Assembly (NCBI GenBank): GCA_913054115.1
Contig: CAJXIS010000058.1
Coordinates: 1 to 9,458 of the forward strand
Direction of reading: 5' to 3'
Length of the DNA: 9,458 nt
DNA from: an uncultured Acidimicrobiaceae bacterium
Lineage (GTDB): Bacteria; Actinomycetota; Acidimicrobiia; Acidimicrobiales; MedAcidi-G1
The position numbers and the translations under genes were made by a program. Every line of letters starts with the position of its first letter. Positions within the stretch are counted from its first letter, which is position 1. The notes below the pieces were generated by a model, which was not told where the DNA came from, searched no databases, and was given only the letters and a program-made list of their open reading frames with translations. Below are positions 1 through 8,211 of this stretch, piece by piece.

Positions 1-1
1 C

Positions 2-730
2 GGCAGCCTGCCCGACGACTTCACCCACGTCGTGCACTTCGCCGCATGGATGGGCCCCCGTCCCGACCACGACCGGGCATTGCGGGCCAACGCCGAGGCG
101 ACCGGCCTCCTGATGCAGCACTGCCGGTCGGCCGAGGCGTTCCTCGTGGCATCGACCAACTCGGTATACCGCCCCAACGACGACCCGATGCACCAGTACG
201 TCGAGGGCGATCCGCTGGGCGACCCGACCTCGCCGTTCAGCCCCACCTACTCGATGTCGAAAAACGCCCAGGAGGCCGTGGCCCGCACCATGGCCAGGGC
301 ACTCGGACTGCGCACCACCATCGCCCGCATCAACGCCAGCTACGGGCCCAACGGCGGCCTGCCCGCCTACCACGGCGACTGGGTGGCCGCCGGCCAACCG
401 GTCCACCTGCGGGCGCCAGGCCCGAACGCCTACAGCCCGATCCACGAGGACGACCTGGGCGCCCAGGTGGCACCGCTGCTCGACGCTGCCTCGACACCCG
501 CCACGATCGTGAACTGGTGTGGCGACGAGGTCGTGACCGCCGAGGAGTGGTGCGCCCTGTTCGGCGAGTGCCTCGGGGTCGAACCCGAACTGGTCTACGG
601 CGAAGTGCCCGGCAGCCAGCCCGGCAGCGCCGCCGACCCGACCCGCCGCCTCGAACTCACGGGCCCGTGCACGGTCCCGTGGCGCGACGGCATGGCGTCG
701 ATGCTCGAGGCGCGCAGCGCCGGTTCCTGA
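2..730 (+). CDS. NAD-dependent epimerase/dehydratase (extended SDR), 5'-truncated by window edge
   Basis: This is the C-terminal 242 codons of an extended short-chain dehydrogenase, the family that modifies nucleotide sugars and related metabolites using tightly bound NAD(P). The frame is open through the first base, and the visible text begins in the middle of the Rossmann fold (FTHVVHFAAW, the strand usually written THVVHLAA). A GTG at 32 is therefore only an internal Val codon. Visible landmarks are the Ser/Thr-rich active-site strand (VASTNSVY, residues 49-56 of the visible part) and the catalytic YSMSK (Tyr83, Lys87), followed by RINASYGP and a substrate-domain tail ending at TGA 728-730. 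The N-terminal GxxGxxG nucleotide-binding loop must lie upstream of the window. It converges on the P450 gene with only 13 bp between the stops. Family assignment is firm; the substrate (sugar nucleotide or other) cannot be told from this half. Confidence 0.88.
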   Translation, partial: GSLPDDFTHVVHFAAWMGPRPDHDRALRANAEATGLLMQHCRSAEAFLVASTNSVYRPNDDPMHQYVEGDPLGDPTSPFSPTYSMSKNAQEAVARTMARALGLRTTIARINASYGPNGGLPAYHGDWVAAGQPVHLRAPGPNAYSPIHEDDLGAQVAPLLDAASTPATIVNWCGDEVVTAEEWCALFGECLGVEPELVYGEVPGSQPGSAADPTRRLELTGPCTVPWRDGMASMLEARSAGS

Positions 731-748
731 CCCTCCGAGGGTCTCAGG
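726..748. terminator. candidate bidirectional terminator hairpin between convergent genes
   Basis: GACCCT (729-734) and AGGGTC (738-743) pair perfectly around a CCG loop, and CCT/AGG (726-728 with 746-748) extends the stem across a 2-nt bulge. The stop codons of both converging genes (TGA 728-730 on plus; 744-746 on minus) lie within the structure. There is no T-tract on either side, which is common in high-GC actinobacteria, so its role as a terminator is inferred from position and symmetry. Confidence 0.42.
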
Positions 749-1994
749 CAGCCGAGAAGGCGCACGGCAGGTGCTTGACGCCGTTCACGAAGTTGGCCCG
801 CAGCCGGTCGGGCTCGGCCGTGGCGTGGATGTCCGGGTACCTCGAGAGAAGGTGCCGGTAGAGCACCGAGATCTCCCGCCGGGCCAGGTGGGCGCCGAGG
901 CAGAAGTGCGGGCCGGGGCCGCCGAAGCCGATATGGGGGTTGGGGTCCCGGGTGACGTCGAAGCGGTCGGGGTCGTCGAACACGGCCTCGTCCCGGTTGG
1001 CCGAGTTGTACCAGAGCACCACCTTGTCGCCTGCCGAGAACTCGTGGTCGCCGAGCACCACGCCGTCGGTGGTCACCGTGCGCCGGAAGTGGATGACCGG
1101 GCTCGACATGCGGACGATCTCCTCGACGGCACCCGGCGTCACGCCGTCGATGTCGGCCAACCAGCGCCTGCGCTGTTCGGGGTTCGCCGTCAGCTCCACG
1201 AGCCCCCAGGTGATGGCGTTGCGGGTCGTCTCGTTGCCGGCCACGCACAGCAGCACGAAGAACGAGGCCAGCTCCTCGGGCGTGAGCCGCTCGCCGTCGA
1301 CCTCGGCGTTCACCAGCACGGAGGTCAGGTCCTCGCCGTCGCCGCCACGGCGTTCGTCGGCGGTCCGGTTCATGATCTCGGCGAGTCCGGCTCCGGCGCC
1401 GAGCAGCGCTGCCAACGGCTCGGTCCCCTCGTCGATGTACTCGGGATCGCCCTGGCTCAGCACGATGTTCGACATGTGGAACACCTCGTCGTGCAGGTCG
1501 GGATCGATGCCCATCATCTCGCAGATGATGACGAGCGGCAGCCGGGCCGCCACCTCGGTCACGAAATCGCACTCGCCCCGGTCGGCGAGGTGGTCGAGGA
1601 TCTCGGCGGAGGTCCGTTCGACCTCGGCCTCGAGGCGCTGCACCATGCGGGGGGTGAAGCCGGCCGACACGATGCGGCGCAGCCGGGCGTGGCGGGGGTC
1701 GTCCAAGCTGATCATGGACCCGAAGAACTCCCGGAACTCGGGCGGCAGGTCGGGGATGTTGGTGCCCTCGCCCGAGCAGAACCACTCGGGGTGGCGGCTG
1801 GCCTCGACGACGTCGGCGTGGCGGGTGACGGCCCAGTAGCCGGGGCCTGCGGGAATGTACTCACCGAAGTCGGCCTCGGCGAAGAAGCGGATGGGATCCT
1901 CGCGTCGGAGGGTGGCGAAGGCGGCCTCCCGGTCCGCCATCGGCAGCGTCCAGAAGCCCTCGATGTCGGAGAGGTCGATGTCGTCGAGTCGCAT
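744..1994 (-). CDS. cytochrome P450, CYP124/CYP125/CYP142-like
   Basis: A soluble bacterial P450 of 416 residues, expected to hydroxylate a hydrophobic substrate using electrons from a ferredoxin/reductase pair; no redox partner gene is in the window. Visible motifs are the I-helix AGNETTR (residues 252-258), the K-helix ExxR (Glu292-Arg295), and the haem loop GFGGPGPHFCLG (356-367) with Cys365 as the haem ligand. The spacing GFGGxGxHxC, and blocks such as FFGSMISLDDPRHARLR and LPLVIICEMMGI, resemble mycobacterial CYP124/CYP125/CYP142, which oxidise the terminal methyl of branched lipids or sterol side chains. The start at 1994 (MRLDDIDLSD) is preferred over an in-frame ATG at 2072 because the longer form would run into the divergent gene at 2063, and because a TACCGT -10 box ends 6 nt before 1994. 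The N-terminus is short, with no membrane anchor, as usual for bacterial P450s. Family firm; substrate class inferred. Confidence 0.93.
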   Translation of the reverse strand: MRLDDIDLSDIEGFWTLPMADREAAFATLRREDPIRFFAEADFGEYIPAGPGYWAVTRHADVVEASRHPEWFCSGEGTNIPDLPPEFREFFGSMISLDDPRHARLRRIVSAGFTPRMVQRLEAEVERTSAEILDHLADRGECDFVTEVAARLPLVIICEMMGIDPDLHDEVFHMSNIVLSQGDPEYIDEGTEPLAALLGAGAGLAEIMNRTADERRGGDGEDLTSVLVNAEVDGERLTPEELASFFVLLCVAGNETTRNAITWGLVELTANPEQRRRWLADIDGVTPGAVEEIVRMSSPVIHFRRTVTTDGVVLGDHEFSAGDKVVLWYNSANRDEAVFDDPDRFDVTRDPNPHIGFGGPGPHFCLGAHLARREISVLYRHLLSRYPDIHATAEPDRLRANFVNGVKHLPCAFSAA

Positions 1995-2000
1995 GGCACG

Positions 2001-2006
2001 ACGGTA
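2001..2006 (-). promoter_or_regulatory. -10 box TACCGT for the P450 gene, leaderless spacing
   Basis: Reading the minus strand, CTACCGT is followed by 6 nt (cgtgcc) and then the ATG at 1994-1992. It matches the actinobacterial -10 form TANNNT. Transcription would be expected to begin at or within a base or two of the start codon, leaving no room for a ribosome-binding site. No convincing -35 is visible. It faces the SnoaL promoter, with 42 bp between the two -10 boxes. Confidence 0.62.
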
Positions 2007-2048
2007 GGTCGTCCCCTGCCCACTGGCCGAGCCGGAACCGGCCGCCAC

Positions 2049-2054
2049 TAGGTT
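2049..2054 (+). promoter_or_regulatory. -10 box TAGGTT for the SnoaL-like gene, leaderless spacing
   Basis: CTAGGTT is followed by 8 nt (cgccgacc) and the ATG at 2063. It has the same CTA(C/G)NNT form and near-identical spacing as the other single-gene starts in this window. No Shine-Dalgarno sequence and no clear -35 are seen. It is divergent from the P450 promoter, so the two genes share a 68-bp control region. Confidence 0.62.
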
Positions 2055-2062
2055 CGCCGACC

Positions 2063-2503
2063 ATGGAGTCACACGAACTCGGTGCAGTCGAGCTGAGAGC
2101 CCTGGCCGACCGGGTCGCCATCGAGGACCTGCTCACCCACTACGCCCACGCCGTCGACCGGCACGACTGGGACCTCTACCGCAGCGTCTTCACCCCCGAC
2201 GCCCACATCGACTACACGTCGGCCGGCGGCATCGCCGGAACCCTCGACGAGGCCGTCGCGTTCCTCGCCGAGACCATGCCGATGTTCGAGATGACCCAGC
2301 ACCTCGTCAGCAACATCGACGTGCGGATCGACGGCGACACGGCGACCGTGTCGGCCATGTTCAACAACCCGATGCGGCTGCCGGGCGGCGAGGTCTGGTT
2401 CACCGGCGGCTGGTACCACCACGACCTGGTCCGCACGGACGGGGGCTGGCGCAGCCGCAACCTGCGCGAGGAGTCCGCCTGGTTCGACCGGGCGCCCTTC
2501 TGA
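2063..2503 (+). CDS. SnoaL-like / NTF2-fold protein (SnoaL_4 type), possible dehydratase or isomerase
   Basis: A 146-residue single-domain protein of the cystatin-like alpha+beta barrel (NTF2/SnoaL) superfamily, whose members include polyketide cyclases, ketosteroid isomerase, scytalone dehydratase and the bile-acid dehydratase BaiE. The opening block ALADRVAIEDLLTHYAHAVD followed by DWDLYRSVFTPDAHIDY is characteristic of the SnoaL_4 group. Tyr27, Asp32 and His80 have the same mutual spacing as the reported BaiE residues Tyr30, Asp35 and His83, so a pocket competent for acid-base chemistry is plausible. The residue corresponding to BaiE Asp106 appears not to be kept (Pro103 by simple offset). 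It is divergently transcribed from a P450 and followed by a CoA-transferase, consistent with a role in lipid or steroid-type acid catabolism. Fold assignment is good; the reaction is inference, and a non-catalytic ligand-binding role is possible. Confidence 0.85.
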   Translation: MESHELGAVELRALADRVAIEDLLTHYAHAVDRHDWDLYRSVFTPDAHIDYTSAGGIAGTLDEAVAFLAETMPMFEMTQHLVSNIDVRIDGDTATVSAMFNNPMRLPGGEVWFTGGWYHHDLVRTDGGWRSRNLREESAWFDRAPF

Positions 2504-2563
2504 CCCGCCCTCGCTTCTGACCCGCCCTCGCTTCTGACCCGCCCTCGCTTCTGACCCGCCCTC
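2501..2563. repeat. 17-bp tandem repeat, three full copies plus a 12-bp partial
   Basis: TGACCCGCCCTCGCTTC occurs identically at 2501-2517, 2518-2534 and 2535-2551, and its first 12 bases recur at 2552-2563. The first TGA is the stop codon of the SnoaL-like gene. Because 17 is not a multiple of 3, the repeated TGAs fall in all three forward frames. The complementary strand reads GGGCGGG four times, with GGGAGGGCGGG at the 2555-2565 end, a pattern able to form G-quadruplexes with long loops. The array ends 5 bp before the -10 box of the CoA-transferase gene and occupies its -35 region. Confidence 0.95.
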
Positions 2564-2568
2564 CCGAC

Positions 2569-2574
2569 TAGTTT
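2569..2574 (+). promoter_or_regulatory. -10 box TAGTTT for the CoA-transferase/NUDIX pair, leaderless spacing
   Basis: CTAGTTT is followed by 6 nt (cccgcc) and the ATG at 2581. There is no Shine-Dalgarno sequence. The region where a -35 would lie is filled by the 17-bp repeat. It is the only visible promoter for the translationally coupled genes at 2581 and 3765. Confidence 0.6.
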
Positions 2575-2580
2575 CCCGCC

Positions 2581-3768
2581 ATGCCCGGACCCCTCGACGG
2601 CATCCGCATCGTCGATTTCTCCGTCGCCCTCACCGGGCCGCTGGCCGCCGGCATGCTCGTCGACCAGGGAGCCGACTGCATCAAGGTCGAGCAGTCCCCG
2701 ATCGGCGACCTGGTGCGCTGGCTCGGCACGTCGGTCGAAGACATCTCCTCGATGTTCCAGATCGCCAACCGGGGCAAGCGGTCGGCCACGATCGACCTCC
2801 GGCAGGACGAGGGACGGGCTATCGCCCTCGACCTCGTCGCCGGAGCCGACGTGGTCGTCCAGAACTTCCGCCCGGGGGTGGCCGAGCGACTCGGCATCGC
2901 CTACGCGGACGTCGTCACCGTCGCACCCGACGTCGTCTACGCAGACATCACCGGCTTCGGCCCGACCGGCCCTGCCAGCGCCCGACGCGTCTACGACACC
3001 GCCATCCAGGCCGCCTCGGGCTTCGCCGCCAGCCAGACCGGCATCACCGACGACCAGCCGAAACTGCTCAAGCAACTGGTCGCCGACAAGGTCACCGCCT
3101 ACACGGCCTGCCAGGCGATCACCGCCGCCCTCCTCGCCCGCGAGCGGGGCCACGGCGGCCAACACCTCGAACTCTCGATGCTGGACGCCTGCATCGCCTT
3201 CCTGTTCGTGGACGCGGCCGACCACGAGGTCCTGCTCGACGGCGACCACTCGGGTCCCCAGTGCGTCGCCGCCAACAACACGCCGCTCGAGCTCGCCGAC
3301 GGCTTCGCTGCCATCGCGGTGCCCGGCGACACCGAGTTCCACGGAGTCGCCGCCGTGTTCGGCATCGACACCTCCGACCCCGACCTGGCCACCATCCGGG
3401 ACCGCGTGCGCCACCCCGACAAGACCCGTGCGATCCACAAGGCGGTCCGCGAGGCATCTCCGACGACGACGGTCGCCGAGGCAGAGGTCGCCCTCGAAGC
3501 CAACGGCGTGCCGTTCGGCATCGTGCGCGACATCCACGAGGTCGCCGACGACCCCCAGGTGGTCATCAACGAGTTGTTCGAGGAGCACGTTCACCCCACG
3601 GCTGGTCGAGTCCGGCAGCACCGACCGCCCACACGCTTCCACGGCACGCCGACCGAACTCCGGGAGCGCTCGGCGCCGACCCTCGGCCAGCACACCGACG
3701 AGGTCGTGGCCGAGACGGGGCGCAGCGACCGGCTCGACGAACTCCGCTCGGCCGGGGTGATCGGATGA
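2581..3768 (+). CDS. CaiB/BaiF (family III) CoA-transferase
   Basis: A 395-residue family III acyl-CoA transferase, which moves CoA between carboxylic acids through an aspartyl-CoA thioester; members act on formate/oxalate, carnitine, bile acids and benzylsuccinate. Visible family blocks in order are PLDGIRIVDFS with the TGPLAAGMLVDQGADCIKVE stretch at 18-37, the NRGKRSATIDL block (63-73), VVQNFRPGVAERLG (92-105), ADITGFGPTGP (121-131), YDTAIQAASG (138-147) with Asp139 in the catalytic-aspartate position, the VADKVTAYTACQAI helix, and the C-terminal APTLGQHTDEV (365-375). The last block is the usual family ending. Length is typical, so the gene looks intact. The YD..IQA.SG context fits a transferase better than alpha-methylacyl-CoA racemase, which carries a His next to this Asp. 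It shares ATGA with the NUDIX gene, so the two products are made together. The acyl substrate is unknown; the neighbouring P450 and SnoaL protein hint at a branched or cyclic lipid acid. Confidence 0.93.
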   Translation: MPGPLDGIRIVDFSVALTGPLAAGMLVDQGADCIKVEQSPIGDLVRWLGTSVEDISSMFQIANRGKRSATIDLRQDEGRAIALDLVAGADVVVQNFRPGVAERLGIAYADVVTVAPDVVYADITGFGPTGPASARRVYDTAIQAASGFAASQTGITDDQPKLLKQLVADKVTAYTACQAITAALLARERGHGGQHLELSMLDACIAFLFVDAADHEVLLDGDHSGPQCVAANNTPLELADGFAAIAVPGDTEFHGVAAVFGIDTSDPDLATIRDRVRHPDKTRAIHKAVREASPTTTVAEAEVALEANGVPFGIVRDIHEVADDPQVVINELFEEHVHPTAGRVRQHRPPTRFHGTPTELRERSAPTLGQHTDEVVAETGRSDRLDELRSAGVIG

Positions 3769-4520
3769 GCAGCGCAGGCGACAGCCGGGACCAGCGCCGG
3801 TACGACGCATGGGTCCACAGGCACGCCGAGCACGGCACCACCGAGCTGATCCCTGCGGCGACGGTGCTGGTCCTGCAGGACGGCACCGACGGCCTCGAGG
3901 TACTCATGTTGCGCAAGAACTCGAAGATCGCCTTCGGGGGCATGTGGGTGTTTCCGGGTGGCCGAATCGACGACGAGGACACGGTTCGCGGCGACGACGG
4001 CGAGCCCGACGAGCTGGCGACGGCTGCACGGGCGGCCGTGCGCGAGGCGGCCGAGGAGGCCCGCATCGCTGTCGATCCCGAGGCGCTGGTGTGGTTCTCG
4101 CACTGGGTGCCCCCGCCCATCACGCCCAAGCGCTTCTCGACGTTCTTCTTCGCCACCCGGGCGGCCGAGGGGCCGGGCGGGGTCGTGGAGATCGACGACG
4201 GTGAGATCGTGGACCATGCCTGGATGACCCCCGCCGGGGCGATGGCACGCCGCGACGCCGGCGAGATCGAGTTGGCGCCACCCACCTGGGTGAGCCTGAA
4301 CCTGCTGTCGAACTGGTCGAGCTCAGACGACGCCCTCGGGGCGCTGGCCGCCCTGGACCCGGAGTTCTACGAGACACACATCGGCCGATCGGAAAGCGGC
4401 GCCGTGGCGATGTGGGCCGGCGACGCCGGCTACGAGTCCGGCGACCCGTCGCAGGACGGCCCCCGGCACCGGCTCACCATGCGAGACGGCAGCTACGCCT
4501 TCGAGCGCACCGGCTGCTGA
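3765..4520 (+). CDS. NUDIX hydrolase, NUDT19/NUDT7-like (possible CoA-ester diphosphatase)
   Basis: A 251-residue NUDIX-fold protein. The start ATG at 3765 overlaps the TGA of the CoA-transferase (ATGA), which sets the start; the frame is open further upstream, but that stretch is Arg/His-rich shadow text. The fold begins with an ELIPAATVLVLQDG strand, then FGGMWVFPGGRID (57-69), a 14-residue acidic insertion, and the metal-binding helix AAVREAAEEARI (90-101). REAAEE keeps the core REUxEE residues, but the usual Gly after it is Arg100, and the family's first Glu has no partner at the expected spacing because of the insertion. A PKRFSTFFFA strand (121-130) and a roughly 100-residue C-terminal extension follow. 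This split box plus PKRF block resembles NUDT19-type enzymes, some of which cleave CoA or acyl-CoA to 4'-phosphopantetheine derivatives. Coupling to a CoA-transferase supports a CoA-related substrate, but that is inference. Confidence 0.88.
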   Translation: MSSAGDSRDQRRYDAWVHRHAEHGTTELIPAATVLVLQDGTDGLEVLMLRKNSKIAFGGMWVFPGGRIDDEDTVRGDDGEPDELATAARAAVREAAEEARIAVDPEALVWFSHWVPPPITPKRFSTFFFATRAAEGPGGVVEIDDGEIVDHAWMTPAGAMARRDAGEIELAPPTWVSLNLLSNWSSSDDALGALAALDPEFYETHIGRSESGAVAMWAGDAGYESGDPSQDGPRHRLTMRDGSYAFERTGC

Positions 4521-4532
4521 GCCGCACGGCCC

Positions 4533-4538
4533 TACCAT
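4533..4538 (+). promoter_or_regulatory. -10 box TACCAT for the P-type ATPase gene, leaderless spacing
   Basis: CTACCAT is followed by 7 nt (ctccagg) and the GTG at 4546. The AGG directly abutting the GTG is too close to act as a Shine-Dalgarno sequence. Spacing and form match the other leaderless starts here, which supports GTG 4546 as the true start. Confidence 0.6.
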
Positions 4539-4545
4539 CTCCAGG

Positions 4546-6870
<2,325 letters not shown>

Positions 6871-6887
6871 CGTTCGGCCGACGAACG
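6871..6887. repeat. inverted repeat CGTTCG-N5-CGAACG in the glutamate dehydrogenase leader
   Basis: Two perfect 6-bp arms (6871-6876 and 6882-6887) flank gccga. An overlapping perfect 8-bp palindrome, TCGGCCGA, lies at 6874-6881. The repeat sits between the -10 box and the Shine-Dalgarno sequence, across the expected transcription start, so it could be a repressor operator. It could also act as a weak terminator for the ATPase gene. The arms are arranged the opposite way to a LexA box (GAAC-N4-GTTC). Confidence 0.5.
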
Positions 6888-6892
6888 GCCAC

Positions 6893-6899
6893 GAGGGAG
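6893..6899 (+). promoter_or_regulatory. Shine-Dalgarno site GAGGGAG for glutamate dehydrogenase
   Basis: GAGGGAG lies 5 nt before the ATG at 6905 and can pair in part with the CCUCC end of 16S rRNA. It is the only clear ribosome-binding site in the window and fixes this start. Its neighbours appear to be translated from leaderless or coupled starts. Confidence 0.68.
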
Positions 6900-6904
6900 C
6901 GAAC

Positions 6905-8173
6905 ATGCCGGACACCGATCAGGGGCTCTTCGCCACCGCACTGGCACAGTTCGAGCGCGGTGCCGAGCTGGTGGGCATGTCCGCCGACCTTCGGTCGATC
7001 ATCTCGCAGCCCAAGAACGAGATCATCGTCAACTTCCCCGTCCGCATGACCGACGGGGGCTTCCGGGTCTTCCGCGGGTACCGCATCCAACACAGCAACC
7101 TGCTGGGCCCCTACAAGGGCGGCGTCCGGTTCCATCCGGCGGTCGACCTCGACGAGGTCAAGGCACTCGCCTCCTGGATGACCTGGAAGTCGGCCCTGTG
7201 CGACATCCCGTTCGGTGGCGCCAAGGGCGGCATCGCCTTCGACCCCCACGCCCACGACCAGGACGAGCTCGAGCGGATCGTCCGCCGGTTCACGCACAGC
7301 CTCGGCGGCAACATCGGTCCCGACCACGACATCCCGGCACCGGACCTCGGCTCGAACGCCCAGACCATGGTCTGGATGATGGACACCTACGCCAACTCGA
7401 CCGGCGCCACCGAGCGCCAGAACGTGAAGAGGTTCGTCACCGGCAAGACGCTCGAGACCGGTGGCAGTCCCGGACGCGAGAAGGCCACGGGCCAGGGCGT
7501 GGTGTTCTGCCTGCAGCACTGGGCCGACGAGGTGGGCTTCGACCTGTCGGGCGCCTCGGTCTCGATCCAGGGCTGGGGCAACGTCGGCAGCGCCACCGGC
7601 CGGATCCTCCAGGTGCACGGTGCCAGGGTGACCGCCGTGGCCGACCACGCCGGCGCCATCGCCGACGAGGACGGCATCGACGCCTTCGACCTCACCGACT
7701 GGGTGCAGGAGCACGGCAGCGTGGCGGGCTTCCCCGGCGCCGGTTGGATCGAGAACGAGGACTTCTGGTCGGCCGACGTCGACATGCTCATCCCGGCCGC
7801 CATCGAGAACCAGGTGCGTGCCGACAACGCCCCCAAGATCCGGGCCAAGGTCATCGTCGAGGCCGCCAACGGGCCGACGACCCTCGAGGCCGAGAAATTG
7901 CTCACGGACCGCGGCGTCGAGATCCTCCCCGACATCCTCGTGAACGCAGGCGGTGTCATCGTCTCGTACTTCGAGTGGGTGCAGAACCGCTCGGCGCAGC
8001 GCTGGTCGCTCGACGACGTCGACCACAAGTTGCGGGACGTGCTCTGGAAGGCCTGCGACGCGGTCGTCGAGGCCCAGAAGGAGTTCGGGACGAAGTCCCG
8101 CCGGGATGCCGCCTACGCCGTGGCCCTCGGTCGGCTCCAGACCGTCTACCAGCAGCGCGGCATCTTCCCCTGA
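6905..8173 (+). CDS. glutamate dehydrogenase (Glu/Leu/Phe/Val dehydrogenase family), RocG/GudB-size
   Basis: A 422-residue cytosolic enzyme that interconverts glutamate with 2-oxoglutarate and ammonia using NAD(P)(H); the family normally forms hexamers. Substrate-domain motifs: GPYKGGVRFHP (68-78, Lys71), WMTWKSAL (91-98, Lys95), PFGGAKGGI (102-110, Lys107 as the catalytic lysine) and DIPAPDLGS (142-150, Asp147). The coenzyme domain carries IQGWGNVGS (221-229), a glycine-rich NAD(P) loop. The C-terminal block GGVIVSYFEWVQN is typical of the short (about 420-residue) bacterial and archaeal enzymes rather than the roughly 450-residue E. coli GdhA type. That points toward the often NAD-linked, catabolic group, but coenzyme choice is not certain. 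Start is set by the GAGGGAG site. It stands alone between its own -10 box and a 3' hairpin, and its strong translation signals suggest higher expression than its neighbours. Substrate Glu rather than Leu/Phe is favoured by overall similarity. Confidence 0.93.
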   Translation: MPDTDQGLFATALAQFERGAELVGMSADLRSIISQPKNEIIVNFPVRMTDGGFRVFRGYRIQHSNLLGPYKGGVRFHPAVDLDEVKALASWMTWKSALCDIPFGGAKGGIAFDPHAHDQDELERIVRRFTHSLGGNIGPDHDIPAPDLGSNAQTMVWMMDTYANSTGATERQNVKRFVTGKTLETGGSPGREKATGQGVVFCLQHWADEVGFDLSGASVSIQGWGNVGSATGRILQVHGARVTAVADHAGAIADEDGIDAFDLTDWVQEHGSVAGFPGAGWIENEDFWSADVDMLIPAAIENQVRADNAPKIRAKVIVEAANGPTTLEAEKLLTDRGVEILPDILVNAGGVIVSYFEWVQNRSAQRWSLDDVDHKLRDVLWKACDAVVEAQKEFGTKSRRDAAYAVALGRLQTVYQQRGIFP

Positions 8174-8176
8174 TCC

Positions 8177-8193
8177 GGGCGGGTTCGCCGCCC
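8177..8193 (+). terminator. GC-rich hairpin after glutamate dehydrogenase, candidate terminator
   Basis: GGGCGG (8177-8182) and CCGCCC (8188-8193) pair perfectly around a GTTCG loop, starting 3 bp after the dehydrogenase stop codon. Only a short ATT follows, not a T-tract, so intrinsic termination would be of the high-GC actinobacterial kind. The same bases lie immediately upstream of the next gene's -10 box. Confidence 0.48.
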
Positions 8194-8198
8194 ATTGC

Positions 8199-8204
8199 TA
8201 CGGT
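8199..8204 (+). promoter_or_regulatory. -10 box TACGGT for the SDR pair, leaderless spacing
   Basis: CTACGGT is followed by 7 nt (cggccac) and the ATG at 8212. It matches the leaderless pattern of four other genes here and marks 8212 as the start of a two-gene unit (8212 and 8862). No Shine-Dalgarno sequence is present. Confidence 0.6.
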
Positions 8205-8211
8205 CGGCCAC

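Noticed and set aside
32..34. GTG as the start of the epimerase gene
   Set aside because: The in-frame upstream codons encode GSLPDDFTHV, the expected run-up to a Rossmann beta strand, so the gene continues beyond the window edge.
1995..2072. 26-residue N-terminal extension of the P450 from ATG at 2072
   Set aside because: It would overlap the divergent gene at 2063, run through both -10 boxes, and adds a Gly/Ser-rich stretch not typical of the family.
3261..3764. Upstream extension of the NUDIX frame inside the CoA-transferase gene
   Set aside because: Arg-rich shadow text; recognisable NUDIX sequence and the ATGA coupling point to a start at 3765.
2581..3768. Alpha-methylacyl-CoA racemase instead of CoA-transferase
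   Set aside because: The racemase-type His-Asp pair is absent (Tyr138 precedes Asp139), while the YDTAIQAASG and APTLGQHTDEV blocks fit ordinary family III CoA-transferases.
2212..3810. Minus-strand open frame spanning the SnoaL-like and CoA-transferase genes
   Set aside because: It crosses two clear plus-strand genes, the tandem repeat and a promoter, and shows only Gly/Asp/Val-rich text. Shadow frame.
4511..4524. CGGCT-GCTG-AGCCG hairpin over the NUDIX stop codon as a terminator
   Set aside because: The stem is only 5 bp with no T-tract, and a competing GCCG-CA-CGGC pairing overlaps it. Too weak to list as a terminator.
6871..6887. LexA (SOS) box in the glutamate dehydrogenase leader
   Set aside because: The actinobacterial SOS box is GAAC-N4-GTTC; here the half-sites are in the opposite order with a 5-nt spacer.
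7198..8211. Upstream extension of the degenerate SDR frame through the glutamate dehydrogenase gene
   Set aside because: The frame is open, but its translation is Arg/Pro/His-rich shadow text. SDR-like sequence begins only at the ATG at 8212, just after the -10 box.
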